This document shows positions 27,849-37,660 of a stretch of DNA of 64,000 nt, one piece after another. The position numbers and the translations under genes were made by a program. This stretch comes from Agromyces agglutinans (lineage in GTDB: Bacteria; Actinomycetota; Actinomycetes; Actinomycetales; Microbacteriaceae). The notes beneath the pieces were generated by a model. It was not told the origin of the DNA, did not search any database, and saw nothing but the letters and a program-made list of their open reading frames with translations. Position 1 is the stretch's first letter. Each line of letters starts with the position of its first letter. The DNA lies in NCBI RefSeq assembly GCF_009647605.1, contig NZ_WJIF01000013.1, positions 18,435 to 82,434 on the forward strand, written 5' to 3'.

Positions 27849-29059
27849 GTGACCGTACGGCCCCTTCCGCAGGACCCGATCGTCCGATCCCTGATCGTCC
27901 AGGCCCGCAAGGCGCAGCTGAATCGCCGAACCCTCCTCGCCGGCGGCGGCGCCGGCCTCGGCGCGCTCGCGCTCGCGGCCTGCTCGGGCGGAGGGGGCCA
28001 GGCCAAGCCCACCGCGGCGGCCGACGCCTCCAAGACCGATGCGACGCTCAACTGGGCGAACTGGGCGGCGTACATCGACGAAGACGACGCCGGCGACTAC
28101 CCGACGCTCGTGCGCTTCACCGAGGAGACCGGCATCAGCGTCAACTACGAGGTCGCCGTCGACGACAACAACACCTACTACGGCAAGGTCAAAGACCAGC
28201 TGGCGCTCGGCCAGGACATCGGCGCCGACCTCGTGTGCCTCACCGACTGGATGGTCTCGCGCTGGATCCGCCTCGGCTACACGCAGGAGCTGAACCACGA
28301 CAACATCCCGAACCTCGCCAACCTCGTGCCGTCGCTGCGCGACCCCGACTTCGACCCGGGCCGAGCGCACTCCGTGCCGTGGCAGGGCGGCTTCGCCGGC
28401 CTCGCCTGGAACAAGGAGGCGATCCCCGGCGGTCTCGCGAGCGTCTCCGACCTGTGGGACCCTTCGCTCAAGGGCCGCGTCGGCGTGCTCTCCGAGATGC
28501 GCGACACCATGGGCTGCATCATGCTCGAGAACGGCGTGGACATCGCCGGCGACTGGGGCGACGAGGAGTACGGCGCTGCCATCGACCTGCTCCGCGAGCA
28601 GGTCGAGAGCGGACAGGTGCGCAACATCAAGGGCAACTCCTACCTCGAGGATCTCAAGAGCGAGGACACCCTCGCGGCGATCGTGTGGTCGGGCGACATC
28701 ACGGTGATCAACGCCGAGGCGGGCGACAAGTGGGAGTTCGCCATCCCGTCGGCGGGCGGCACGCTCTGGAACGACAACTTCCTCGTGCCCATCGGCTCCC
28801 CGCGCAAGACCAACGCCGAGACGCTGATCGACTACTACTACCGGCCCGAGGTCGCCGCCGAGGTCGCCGCGTGGGTGAACTTCATCACGCCCGTGGCCGG
28901 CGCGAAGGAGGCGGCGATGGAGATCGACCCCGAACTCGCCGAGAACCAGCTGATCTTCCCGAACGAGGAGACGCTCTCGACCGCGCACATCTTCCGGTCG
29001 CTGACGGGTGCCGAGGAACAGAAGTACCAGGCCGAGTTCCAGAGCATCCTGCTCGGCTC

Positions 29060-29063
<4 letters not shown>
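27849..29063 (+). CDS. potD: Polyamine ABC transporter, substrate-binding lipoprotein (PotD/PotF type)
   Basis: A 404-residue extracytoplasmic binding protein for spermidine/putrescine-type substrates. The N terminus combines a twin-arginine motif (LNRRTLLAGGGAG) with a lipobox ending at Cys (ALALAACSG), so it is probably exported by Tat and lipid-anchored. The mature part has the family pattern NWANWAAYIDEDD, TGISVNYEVAVDDNNTYYGKV, ADLVCLTDWMVSRW and IVWSGDITVINAE. The GTG at 27849 follows an AGGAG site. First gene of the potDABC operon; its stop overlaps the ATPase start by 4 nt. Confidence 0.93.
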
Positions 29064-30277
<1,214 letters not shown>

Positions 30278-31189
30278 ATGGCCTTCGCCGCATTCGCGAC
30301 CACGGAAGCCCAGCCGCAGGCGCCCCGTCGCCGCAGCCGCATCGCGCTGTTCCTGCTGCTGCCCGGCATCGCGTACCTCATCCTGTTCTTCCTCGCGCCG
30401 CTCGTGTCGCTGTTGCTGACCTCGCTGCAGCAGCCCAACGAGTTCGGCGACATCGGGGTCTACGACTACGGGTTCAACTGGCAGAACTACGTCGACGTGG
30501 TGTCCGTGTACTGGGAGCACATCGTGCGCTCGTTCGGGTACGCGCTCGTCGCGACCGTGCTCGCGCTCGCGTTCAGCTATCCGCTCGCGTACTTCATCGG
30601 CGTCACGGCGCGGCGATGGCCGCTGCTGCAGGGGCTCATGCTCGTGCTCGTGATCGCCCCGTTCTTCATCAGCTTCCTGCTGCGCACGCTCGCGTGGAAG
30701 CAGATCCTCTCCGACGAGTCGTTCATCATCACGTCGCTGAAGGCGCTGTCGCTGCTCGCCCCCGACGCCCACTTCACGGGCACGCCGTTCGCGGTGATCT
30801 TCGGCCTCACGTACAACTTCATCCCGTTCATGACGCTGCCGCTCTACACGACGCTCGAGCGGCTCGACCTGCGCTACCTCGAGGCCGGCTCGGATCTCTA
30901 CGCGAGCCCGTTCACCGTCTTCCGCAAGGTCACCGTGCCGCTGTCGATGCCCGGCATCGTCGCGGGCACGCTGCTGACCTTCATCCCCGCCGCGGGCGAT
31001 TACATCAACGCCAGTCGCGACTTCCTCGGCGGGCCCGACACCCAGATGATGGGCAACGTCATCGAGGCGAACTTCCTCGTGACGCTGAACTACCCGGCCG
31101 CGGCCGCGCTGTCGATCATCCTGATGGCCGCGATCCTCGTCATCGTCGGCGTGTACGTGAAGCGTTCCGGAACGGAGGACCTGCTGTGA
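30278..31189 (+). CDS. potB: Polyamine ABC transporter, permease
   Basis: A 303-residue inner-membrane permease with six predicted helices (first RIALFLLLPGIAYLILFFLAP). The cytoplasmic EAA loop YLEAGSDLYASPFTVFRKVTVPLSMPG docks onto the ATPase. The ATG follows the potA stop directly (TGAATG). It forms a heterodimeric channel with the next gene product, whose start overlaps its stop by 4 nt. Confidence 0.94.
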   Translation: MAFAAFATTEAQPQAPRRRSRIALFLLLPGIAYLILFFLAPLVSLLLTSLQQPNEFGDIGVYDYGFNWQNYVDVVSVYWEHIVRSFGYALVATVLALAFSYPLAYFIGVTARRWPLLQGLMLVLVIAPFFISFLLRTLAWKQILSDESFIITSLKALSLLAPDAHFTGTPFAVIFGLTYNFIPFMTLPLYTTLERLDLRYLEAGSDLYASPFTVFRKVTVPLSMPGIVAGTLLTFIPAAGDYINASRDFLGGPDTQMMGNVIEANFLVTLNYPAAAALSIILMAAILVIVGVYVKRSGTEDLL

Positions 31190-32097
31190 GCGGTGAGGTG
31201 CAGGCGGGTGCGGTGCTCGGCGGCCTCGCCGAGGAGCAGCAGCTCGACGGCGGTCCGCGTCGCGCGGGCGGGCGCCGCGGTGCGCGCCCGCGGCGCATCG
31301 GCCTCGGCGACTGGCTCCTGCCGGCGTACGCGGTCATCGCGCTCGTGTTCCTGCTGATCCCGATCGTCTACACGTTCGTGTTCTCGTTCAACGACTCGAT
31401 CAAGTCGAACATCTCCTGGCGCGGGTTCACCTTCGACAAGTGGCTGAACGTGTGCAACGTCGAGGGCGGCGCGGTCTGCGAGGCGTTCGGCAACAGCATC
31501 GTGATCGGGCTGGTCTCGACCCTCATCGCCACCACGCTCGGCACCATGATCGCGATCGCGATCGTTCGCTACCGGTTCCGCGCCCGCTCGGCGATCAGCC
31601 TCCTGCTGTTCCTGCCGATGGCGACCCCCGAGGTCGTGCTCGGCGCAGGCCTGGCCGCCCAGTTCCTGGCGGTCGGCGTGCCGAAGGACATGCTGACGAT
31701 CATCCTCGCGCACACGATGTTCTGCATCAGCTTCGTCGTGGTGACGGTGAAGGCGCGCGTCGCGAGCCTCGACCCCGCACTCGAGGAGGCCGGTCGCGAT
31801 CTGTACGGGTCACCGTCGCAGGTGTTCTGGCGGGTCACCTTCCCGCTCCTGACCCCGGGCATCCTCGCGGCCGCGCTCCTGTCGTTCGCGCTGAGCTTCG
31901 ACGACTTCATCATCACGAACTTCAACTCGGGCTCGGTCTCGACCTTCCCGAAGTACGTGTACATCTCGGCGTCGCGCGGCATCCCGGCCGAGGCGAACGT
32001 GATCGCCTCCGCGGTCTTCCTGTTCGCGATCGTGCTCGTGATCGCCGCACAGGTCTCACGCGCGGCCCGAGCGAAGCGCCTCGCGAAGCTGGGCTGA
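31186..32097 (+). CDS. potC: Polyamine ABC transporter, permease
   Basis: A 303-residue permease. An Arg/Gly-rich cytoplasmic N terminus of about 40 residues precedes six membrane helices (LLPAYAVIALVFLLIPIVYTFVFSF first). The EAA loop reads LEEAGRDLYGSPSQVFWRVTFPLLTPG, and the FDDFIITNFNSG segment is typical of PotC/PotI. The GTG start lies in a GTGA overlap with potB. Last gene of the operon, followed by a large palindromic terminator. Confidence 0.94.
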   Translation: MSGEVQAGAVLGGLAEEQQLDGGPRRAGGRRGARPRRIGLGDWLLPAYAVIALVFLLIPIVYTFVFSFNDSIKSNISWRGFTFDKWLNVCNVEGGAVCEAFGNSIVIGLVSTLIATTLGTMIAIAIVRYRFRARSAISLLLFLPMATPEVVLGAGLAAQFLAVGVPKDMLTIILAHTMFCISFVVVTVKARVASLDPALEEAGRDLYGSPSQVFWRVTFPLLTPGILAAALLSFALSFDDFIITNFNSGSVSTFPKYVYISASRGIPAEANVIASAVFLFAIVLVIAAQVSRAARAKRLAKLG

Positions 32098-32149
32098 GCC
32101 GCGCTGAGCCGAGCCGAGCCGACCTGAGCAGCGCTGGGCCGCGCCCGGC

Positions 32150-32195
32150 CGTCGTGAGCGGGGCGACCGCGATCGCGGTCGCCCCGCTCACGACG
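32150..32195. terminator. Perfect 46-bp palindrome between convergent operons
   Basis: The 46 bases read identically on both strands, centred on GCGATCGC at 32169-32176; each half is 23 nt with no mismatch. It lies 52 nt after the potC stop and 4 nt before the stop of the convergent asparaginase gene. As RNA it gives a very stable GC hairpin in either direction, so a bidirectional terminator is the likeliest role. No T-tract is present. Confidence 0.65.
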
Positions 32196-32198
32196 TCG

Positions 32199-33188
32199 TC
32201 AGACGGTCGCCCGGATCTCGCCGACGGGTCGGTCGCCGCCCATGACCCAGAGGTCGAGCTCGGCCTGCACCTGGTCGACCGCATCGTGCTCGAGCGCGCC
32301 CGAGTCGGCGAGCAGGCGCAGGGCGATCACGGTCGTCGCGCGCGGGCTGCCGTCGAGCACCTTGACGGCGGTCGACGTGCCGTTGGGGGCCGTCATCACC
32401 ATGACGCCCTCGGCGCCGATCTTGGCGAAGACCCCGAGGCGCTCCATCGCGACGGTGTCGGGGCGGCCCGGACCGCCGACCGCCCAGGGGTGCTCGCGCG
32501 CCGCCTCGGTGAGGACGGCCGCCTCACGGAAGAACGCGAACGGGGACGACGTCTGCGAGGTCGTCAGCTTCTGGATGCCACGGGCGAGGCCCGTGAGGCT
32601 GATCGCGTGCACGGGCGCGCCGCAGCCGTCGACACCGCTCGCGGCGGGCCGCTCGCCGGTGAAGCGCTCGAGCACGTCGAGCACCTTGCGCTGCAGTGGA
32701 TGCTCCAGGCCGAGGTAGCCCTGCAGCGGCCAGTCGTTGGCGGCGCAGGCGAGCAGCATCGCGGCGTGCTTGCCCGAGCACTCCATGTAGACCCGGTCGC
32801 GGCCGGTGCCCGCACGCACGACCTGGTCGCGCGCCGCGGAGTCGATCGGCATCGCGGGCGGGCAGCCGAGGGCCGCGGCGGGGATACGGGCGCGCGCGAG
32901 CAGGCCCCGGACGAGCGCCACGTGCGCCGCGGTGCCCGAGTGGCTCGCGGTGGCGATCGCGGCGTCTTCACCCCGGAGCGTCACGCCCGAGGTCATGACC
33001 GCGACCGCCTGGAACGGCTTCAGCGTGCTGCGCGGGAAGATCGGGGTGCGCACGTCGCCGAGCACGCGCACGACCTCGCCCTCGGGGCCCAGCACGATGG
33101 CCGAGCCGGCATGACGGGATTCCACGAAACCATTGCGTTCGACCACGGCGAGTTCGACGGCGTCGCTGACGGAGAAGGTGCCGGCCAC
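32199..33188 (-). CDS. Asparaginase of the Rhizobium etli (class 3) type
   Basis: A 329-residue amidohydrolase of the asparaginase II/ReAV family, unrelated to E. coli AnsA/AnsB. The beta-lactamase-like Ser-Lys pair is in FPRSTLKPFQAV (Ser54, Lys57). The metal-site residues characteristic of this class are in ECSGKHAAM (Cys137, Lys140) and GVDGCGAPV (Asp187, Cys189). It hydrolyses L-asparagine, or possibly a related amide, to the acid plus ammonia. It lies 3 nt downstream of gabT in the same operon, which suggests a nitrogen-scavenging programme alongside GABA degradation. Confidence 0.88.
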   Translation of the reverse strand: MAGTFSVSDAVELAVVERNGFVESRHAGSAIVLGPEGEVVRVLGDVRTPIFPRSTLKPFQAVAVMTSGVTLRGEDAAIATASHSGTAAHVALVRGLLARARIPAAALGCPPAMPIDSAARDQVVRAGTGRDRVYMECSGKHAAMLLACAANDWPLQGYLGLEHPLQRKVLDVLERFTGERPAASGVDGCGAPVHAISLTGLARGIQKLTTSQTSSPFAFFREAAVLTEAAREHPWAVGGPGRPDTVAMERLGVFAKIGAEGVMVMTAPNGTSTAVKVLDGSPRATTVIALRLLADSGALEHDAVDQVQAELDLWVMGGDRPVGEIRATV

Positions 33189-33191
33189 GGC

Positions 33192-34565
33192 TCAGCCGAG
33201 GGCCGCGAGGCCATCGTCGAGCACCTGCAGGGCATCCGCTATGAGGACGTCGCTGACGGCGAGGCTGGGCAGGAACCGAAGGACATTGCCCCACGTGCCG
33301 GCGTTGAGGAAGAGCACGCCGCGCTCGGCGGCGTACGCGACCAGCGCGGACACGGCGTCGGGATTCGGCTGCTTCGTGGTGTCGCCGGTGCCGGGCTGCA
33401 CGACCTCGATCGCGACCATCGCGCCCTTGCCGCGGATGTCGCCGATCACGTCGTAGCGGGCCTTGAGGCGTTCGAGGCCGCTCGTGAGCGCGCGCTCGAT
33501 GCGCTCGGCCTCGGCGAGCAGGTCGCCTGCCTCGATCGCCTCGAACACCGCGATCGCAGCGGCGCAGGCGACGGGGTTGCCGCCGAACGTGCCGCCGAGC
33601 CCGCCGGCGTGCGAGGCGTCCATGATCTCGGCGCGGCCGGTGACGGCCGCGAGCGGGAGGCCGCCGGCGATGCCCTTGGCGGTGAGCACGAGGTCGGGCT
33701 CCCAGCCGAAGTGCTCGCTGGCGTAGTAGCGGCCCGTGCGGGCCATGCCGCTCTGGATCTCGTCGGCGATCATGACGACGCCGTGCTCGGTGCACCAGCG
33801 CTGCAGGATCGGCAGGTACCCGTCGGCGGGCACCATGAAACCGCCCTCGCCCTGGATCGGCTCGACGACGAGGCACGCGAGGTCTTCGGCGCCGACGATC
33901 TTCTCGAGGTAGCCGATGGTGCGCGCGGCCGCGTCGTCGCCCGAGAGGCCGTCGCGGTAGGGGTAGGAGCTCGGCGCGTGGTAGACGTCGCCCGCGAACG
34001 GCCCGAAGCCGGCGCCGTACGGGTTCGCCTTGAAGTTCATGGCCATCGTGAGGTTCGTGCGGCCGTGGTAGGCGTGGTCGAGCACGGCGACGCCGCGCCG
34101 GCCCGTGTGCTTGCGGGCGATCTTCACGCCGTTCTCGACCGCCTCGGCGCCCGAGTTGACGAGGACCGACTTCTTCTCCCAGCCGCCGGGGGTGTGCCGG
34201 GCGAGCAGTTCGGCGACGCGCACGTACTCCTCGTAGGGCGTCACGGTGAAGAGGGTGTGGATCACGTCCTGGAGCTGGTCGGCCGCGGCCTGCACGACGC
34301 TCGCCTCGGTGTGCCCGATCGTGGTCACGCCGATGCCCGCACCGAAGTCGACGAACTGGTTGCCGTCGACGTCGACGAGGATCGCGCCGTTCGCGCGCTC
34401 GATGTAGACCGGCAGCGCGCTGCCGACGCCGCCCGAGACGACGGCGCGTCGGCGTTCGTGCAGCTCCCGCGACCTCGGGCCGGGGATCTCGGTCACGATC
34501 CGGCGTTCCTGGGCCACGGTGTAGACCGGGGCCGCGACATCCTGCGCGTCGGTGGTGTCAGTCAT
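33192..34565 (-). CDS. gabT: 4-aminobutyrate--2-oxoglutarate transaminase
   Basis: A 457-residue class III PLP aminotransferase converting GABA to succinate semialdehyde. Signature segments: VDFGAGIGVTTIGHTEASVV, SVLVNSGAEAVENGVKIAR, YHGRTNLTMAMN, MIADEIQSGMARTG, and the PLP lysine at about Lys297 in LTAKGIAGGLPL. The ATG at 34565 is preferred over an in-frame GTG 9 nt upstream because of the GGGGA just before it and a TAGGCT box 10 nt upstream. It takes the product of the dehydrogenase at 8.7-10.1 kb; succinate-semialdehyde dehydrogenase is not in the window. Leads a two-gene operon with the asparaginase. Confidence 0.94.
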   Translation of the reverse strand: MTDTTDAQDVAAPVYTVAQERRIVTEIPGPRSRELHERRRAVVSGGVGSALPVYIERANGAILVDVDGNQFVDFGAGIGVTTIGHTEASVVQAAADQLQDVIHTLFTVTPYEEYVRVAELLARHTPGGWEKKSVLVNSGAEAVENGVKIARKHTGRRGVAVLDHAYHGRTNLTMAMNFKANPYGAGFGPFAGDVYHAPSSYPYRDGLSGDDAAARTIGYLEKIVGAEDLACLVVEPIQGEGGFMVPADGYLPILQRWCTEHGVVMIADEIQSGMARTGRYYASEHFGWEPDLVLTAKGIAGGLPLAAVTGRAEIMDASHAGGLGGTFGGNPVACAAAIAVFEAIEAGDLLAEAERIERALTSGLERLKARYDVIGDIRGKGAMVAIEVVQPGTGDTTKQPNPDAVSALVAYAAERGVLFLNAGTWGNVLRFLPSLAVSDVLIADALQVLDDGLAALG

Positions 34566-34655
34566 GATCCCCACAGCCTATCGCCGCGTCGGAGCGGGCA
34601 ACCGGCAGGGCGGCCGCCAACCGGCAGAATCGACCACGAACGACGGGAGCGCACG

Positions 34656-35126
34656 ATGACGCCAGGCGAGCACGTATTCCGGGTGCAGCTGGAGTGGACG
34701 GGCGAGCCGCGCCCGCCGCGCGCGGCGGGCCGCGCCCACGTCGTGCGCGCCGACGGCAAGATGCACGCCATCGAGGGCTCGGCCGCACGGGCGTTCCACG
34801 GCGACGCCGCGCGCTGGAATCCCGAGGAGCTGCTGCTCGCCGCACTCGCCGACTGCCACCTGCTGAGCTACCTCTACGTGACGGCGCGCGACGGCATCGT
34901 GGTCACGGGCTACGAGGATGCCGCGACGGCGACCCTGCGCGAGGACGGGCGGGGCGGCGGGGCGATCGTCGAGGTCGTGCTGCGGCCGCACGTGCTCGTC
35001 GCCGACGCGTCGATGCTCGAGCGCGCGGCCGACCTGCACGCCGAGGCATCCGAACTCTGCTTCATCGCCTCGTCGGTCGCGTTCCCGGTGCGGCACGAGC
35101 CCACGATCGAGGTCGCGCCCGCGTGA
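34656..35126 (+). CDS. OsmC-family peroxide-reducing protein
   Basis: A 156-residue OsmC/Ohr-fold protein. Both redox cysteines are present: Cys67 in LLAALADCHLLSYLY (peroxidatic position) and Cys135 in EASELCFIASS. The family reduces organic hydroperoxides with thiol cofactors. A GGGAG ribosome-binding site precedes the ATG, with a CAGAAT -10-like box at 34625-34630. Divergent from gabT and convergent with the following lipoprotein gene. Confidence 0.87.
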   Translation: MTPGEHVFRVQLEWTGEPRPPRAAGRAHVVRADGKMHAIEGSAARAFHGDAARWNPEELLLAALADCHLLSYLYVTARDGIVVTGYEDAATATLREDGRGGGAIVEVVLRPHVLVADASMLERAADLHAEASELCFIASSVAFPVRHEPTIEVAPA

Positions 35127-35135
35127 ACCGGGCGG

Positions 35136-36050
35136 TCAGGTCGCCGGCACGGCCGGCAGCGTCGCGACGCCCTCGGGGCAGGGATCTCCGCCGATCAGCC
35201 GCGTGCAGGCCGGCAGGAATCCCGGGTACCGTTCGGCGGTCGGGTCGCCGAACCAGCGATGCCAGATGCGCCAGAAGTTGAGGTTGCCCCAGGCGGAGCA
35301 TCCGTCGCCCGCATCGGGGTCGGCGAGCGTCGCCGCGTTCGGCTGGTACGGCGTGTAGTTGTACAGGTTCGCGGTCGCCTGGTTGGCGATCACCACGGGG
35401 GAGGCGCCGCAGGCCTGGTCGGGGTTGTAGCGAACGTCGATCGTGCCGATGCGGTATGCGCGGTCGGGCTCCTCGGTGTACTGCCGGAACTGCCACGCGG
35501 CGTTGTACACCTGATTGAAGAAACCGAAGTACTTCTGGTCGCAGTCGGCGGTGTCGGGGCAGCCGTAGCCGGTCGCGCGCGTGTAGCCGTGCTCGCTGGG
35601 GCGCGTGAGCAGCGACTGCTCCTTCTGCAGCAACACGATGAGCGTCTCGGGGCTCACGCCGCAGGCGTCGGCGACCTTCTCGATGATGCGGCTCGCGCGC
35701 TCGCGGATGCCGCCACGGTACTCCTCGCAGTGGCCGGGCCCGGCGGCGGGCTGGTCGGCGGTGGTCTGGCGGAAGTCGGCGAGGCACGCGATGCCCGCGT
35801 CGGGGCGGCACGAGACGGACTCGAAGAAGTCCTGGATCTGGGCCTCGTCCATCGCGTCGGCGTTGTAGAAGCTGTCGTCGCTGACGATGTAGCCGGGGTC
35901 GAACTCGGAGGTCGGCGGCTCGGCCGGCTCACTCGCGGTCGCGCCGGCGCTCGCGCGCTCGGCCGGCGGCGGCGAGGTGCAGCCCGCCACGGCCAGCAGC
36001 AGCGCGGCGGCGGTCGCGGCGACGGCGGCGGCGAGCGAGGTCTTTCCCAC
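35136..36050 (-). CDS. Secreted lipoprotein with lysozyme-like/hemagglutinin-type domain
   Basis: About 304 residues. The N terminus is a lipoprotein signal (SLAAAVAATAAALLLAVAGC, lipid Cys24), then a Thr/Ser/Pro-rich linker. The main domain carries the pattern common in Microbacteriaceae surface proteins: YIVSDDSFYNADAMDEAQIQDFFE, VSPETLIVLLQKEQSLL, RATGYGCPDTADCDQKYFGFFNQVYNAAWQF. The Glu in LLQKEQSLL resembles the catalytic Glu of lysozyme-like folds, so a peptidoglycan-related function is possible but unproven. At least eight Cys suggest disulfides outside the cell. The GTG at 36050 is chosen because it puts the signal peptide at the start. Confidence 0.72.
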   Translation of the reverse strand: MGKTSLAAAVAATAAALLLAVAGCTSPPPAERASAGATASEPAEPPTSEFDPGYIVSDDSFYNADAMDEAQIQDFFESVSCRPDAGIACLADFRQTTADQPAAGPGHCEEYRGGIRERASRIIEKVADACGVSPETLIVLLQKEQSLLTRPSEHGYTRATGYGCPDTADCDQKYFGFFNQVYNAAWQFRQYTEEPDRAYRIGTIDVRYNPDQACGASPVVIANQATANLYNYTPYQPNAATLADPDAGDGCSAWGNLNFWRIWHRWFGDPTAERYPGFLPACTRLIGGDPCPEGVATLPAVPAT

Positions 36051-36113
36051 CCGACGACCGTAGCGGCAGAGCCTCACGTCGCGCTGGGAATCGAACAAGG
36101 GCCTCGGCGCGCT

Positions 36114-36184
36114 CAGACCGGCTCGTGGCCGTCAGACCCGCTCGTGCTCGGCAGACCCGCTCGTGCAGGTCAGACCCGCTCGTG
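36114..36184. repeat. Four-copy 19-bp tandem repeat at the 3' end of plsC
   Basis: CAGACCCGCTCGTG, with variable 5-nt spacers, starts at 36114, 36133, 36152 and 36171: an exact 19-bp period (the first copy has one mismatch, CAGACCGGCTCGTG). The fourth copy contains the plsC stop and its last codons (HERV-stop); the other three run beyond the gene. It looks like slippage duplication of the gene end. Confidence 0.8.
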
Positions 36185-36931
36185 CGGGGCGATACGGTCG
36201 GCGAGCTTGGCGAGCGTGCCCGACGGCGGCGCCTCGTTGTACGTGCCCGCGAGTTCCTGCCCGGTCAGCGCGTGGATCGCGGCCATGATCTCGTCGGTCG
36301 CCGCGCGGCGGGCGCGACCCGAGGTCGCCGGACCGTGGTGCGACAGGTCGAGGGGCTCGCCGAAGCGGACCGTGACGGGGCGGATGCGGGGCCGTTTCGC
36401 GCCGACGGGCTGGATCTCCTGCGTGCCGACGAGGCCGACCGGCACGACCGTGGCGCCCGTGGTGAGGGCGAGCCAGGCGACGCCGGTGCGGCCGCGGTAG
36501 AGCCGCCCGTCGAGCGAACGGGTGCCTTCGGGGTAGATCGCGAACGCGTTGCCGGCCTCGAGGATGCGTCGGCCCTGGTCGAGCGCCTCCTGCGCCTGCG
36601 AACCGGCGCCTCGTTCGACCGAGACCGCGCCGATCGCGCCGAAGAAGGTCCGCGAGACCCATCCCTTGAGGCCCGTGCCGGTGAAGTAGTGCGACTTCGC
36701 GAGGAACTGCACGGGGCGCGGGGCGGTGAGCGGAATCGCGATGCTGTCGATGAACGACAGGTGGTTCGAGGCGAGGATGACCGGCCCGCGCGCGGGGACA
36801 TGCTCGGTGCCGAGGATGGTCGGTCGGTAGACGACGTGCACGAGCGGCTTCAGGATGCCCCTGACGGTGCGGTACAGCGGCCCCGGTCGCTTCGGCGGGC
36901 TCGGGACGGCGGCAGCCTCGATCTCGCTCAC
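36170..36931 (-). CDS. plsC: 1-acyl-sn-glycerol-3-phosphate acyltransferase family protein
   Basis: A 253-residue membrane-associated acyltransferase of phospholipid synthesis, adding the second acyl chain to lysophosphatidic acid. The catalytic NHxxxxD motif is NHLSFID (His57, Asp62), and the phosphate-binding motif is PEGTRS (135-139). A FxxR-like segment and a Val/Gly-rich VPVGLVG strand follow in the usual order. The GTG start lies 6 nt after a -10-like TAGCGT on the minus strand, so the transcript may be leaderless. Divergent from the phosphopantetheinyl-transferase-like gene. Confidence 0.9.
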   Translation of the reverse strand: MSEIEAAAVPSPPKRPGPLYRTVRGILKPLVHVVYRPTILGTEHVPARGPVILASNHLSFIDSIAIPLTAPRPVQFLAKSHYFTGTGLKGWVSRTFFGAIGAVSVERGAGSQAQEALDQGRRILEAGNAFAIYPEGTRSLDGRLYRGRTGVAWLALTTGATVVPVGLVGTQEIQPVGAKRPRIRPVTVRFGEPLDLSHHGPATSGRARRAATDEIMAAIHALTGQELAGTYNEAPPSGTLAKLADRIAPHERV

Positions 36932-36951
36932 CCTCCGACGCTACGCGCGGG

Positions 36952-36977
36952 GATATGCGAACTCCGGCATATCGGAG
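36952..36977. promoter_or_regulatory. Overlapping palindromes in a divergent promoter
   Basis: GATATGC (36952-36958) pairs with GCATATC (36967-36973), and CTCCG (36962-36966) pairs with CGGAG (36973-36977). Two interleaved dyads in the 74-bp region between plsC and the next gene suggest a repressor site serving both. Confidence 0.4.
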
Positions 36978-37005
36978 ATCCGGGCGTTTCGGCGAGGATG
37001 GACCC

Positions 37006-37650
37006 ATGCAGGCCTTCGACGGAGTCGACGAGGCGACCGGTGCGCGGACGTGGACCCTCGAGTCCCCCCGGCTGACGCTCGCCAGGATCGCGGTCGACCG
37101 GGGCGCGTCCACGACCCAGATCCTGGCGCGCCTCGTGGGCACGGTGGCGGGCGTCCCCGAGGGCGACGTGGAGCTCGAGATGCGGTGCGCCGTCTGCGGC
37201 GCCCGGCACGGCGTGCCCGTCGTGGACTACCCGGCGACGCCCTCGGGCGGGCGTTGGATCGCCGACGTGGCCGCCGACGGCGGGTTGGCCGTCGCGGCCG
37301 TCGGCACGCATCGGCTCGGCGTCGCGGTCGGCGCGGCGGGCCCCGAGGGCGCGACCGTCGATGCGGCCGCGTTCCACCCCGGCGAGCTCGAGCGCCTCTC
37401 TGCCGCCCCCGAGGGCGAGCGGGCGGCGCTGCGCACGGCGATGTGGGTGCGCAAGGCCGCGCTCGCCCGGGCCCTCGGGCACGGGGCGTTCCTCGAGCCC
37501 GCGCGCGTCGAGCTCGGCGCACCCGACGGCGACGCGCGTGTGCGGCTCGAGCGCGGCATCCCCGAGCTCGGCGCGGCCTGGCGCGATGTGCTCGTGCACG
37601 ACGTGCCGGGCAACGGGCGCGTCGCCGCCGCGGTCGCCGTGCTGCCGTGA
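37006..37650 (+). CDS. 4'-phosphopantetheinyl transferase-like protein, degenerate metal site
   Basis: A 214-residue protein that resembles Sfp-type phosphopantetheinyl transferases: [31 protein letters not shown], then HRLGVAVGA at the place of the GVDxE metal motif, and [12 protein letters not shown] at the place of W(S/T)xKEA. The acidic residues that normally bind Mg are not seen in either motif, so activity is doubtful or relies on other residues. A CAVCG pair near residue 61 might bind zinc. ATG start with a weak GAGGATG upstream. The family call is tentative. Confidence 0.5.
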   Translation: MQAFDGVDEATGARTWTLESPRLTLARIAVDRGASTTQILARLVGTVAGVPEGDVELEMRCAVCGARHGVPVVDYPATPSGGRWIADVAADGGLAVAAVGTHRLGVAVGAAGPEGATVDAAAFHPGELERLSAAPEGERAALRTAMWVRKAALARALGHGAFLEPARVELGAPDGDARVRLERGIPELGAAWRDVLVHDVPGNGRVAAAVAVLP

Positions 37651-37660
37651 GCGCGCCGGG

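Noticed and set aside
32098..32150. GAGCC repeats after potC as a CRISPR or binding array
   Set aside because: Only three adjacent 5-bp units in GC-rich sequence; too short and simple to support a specific function.
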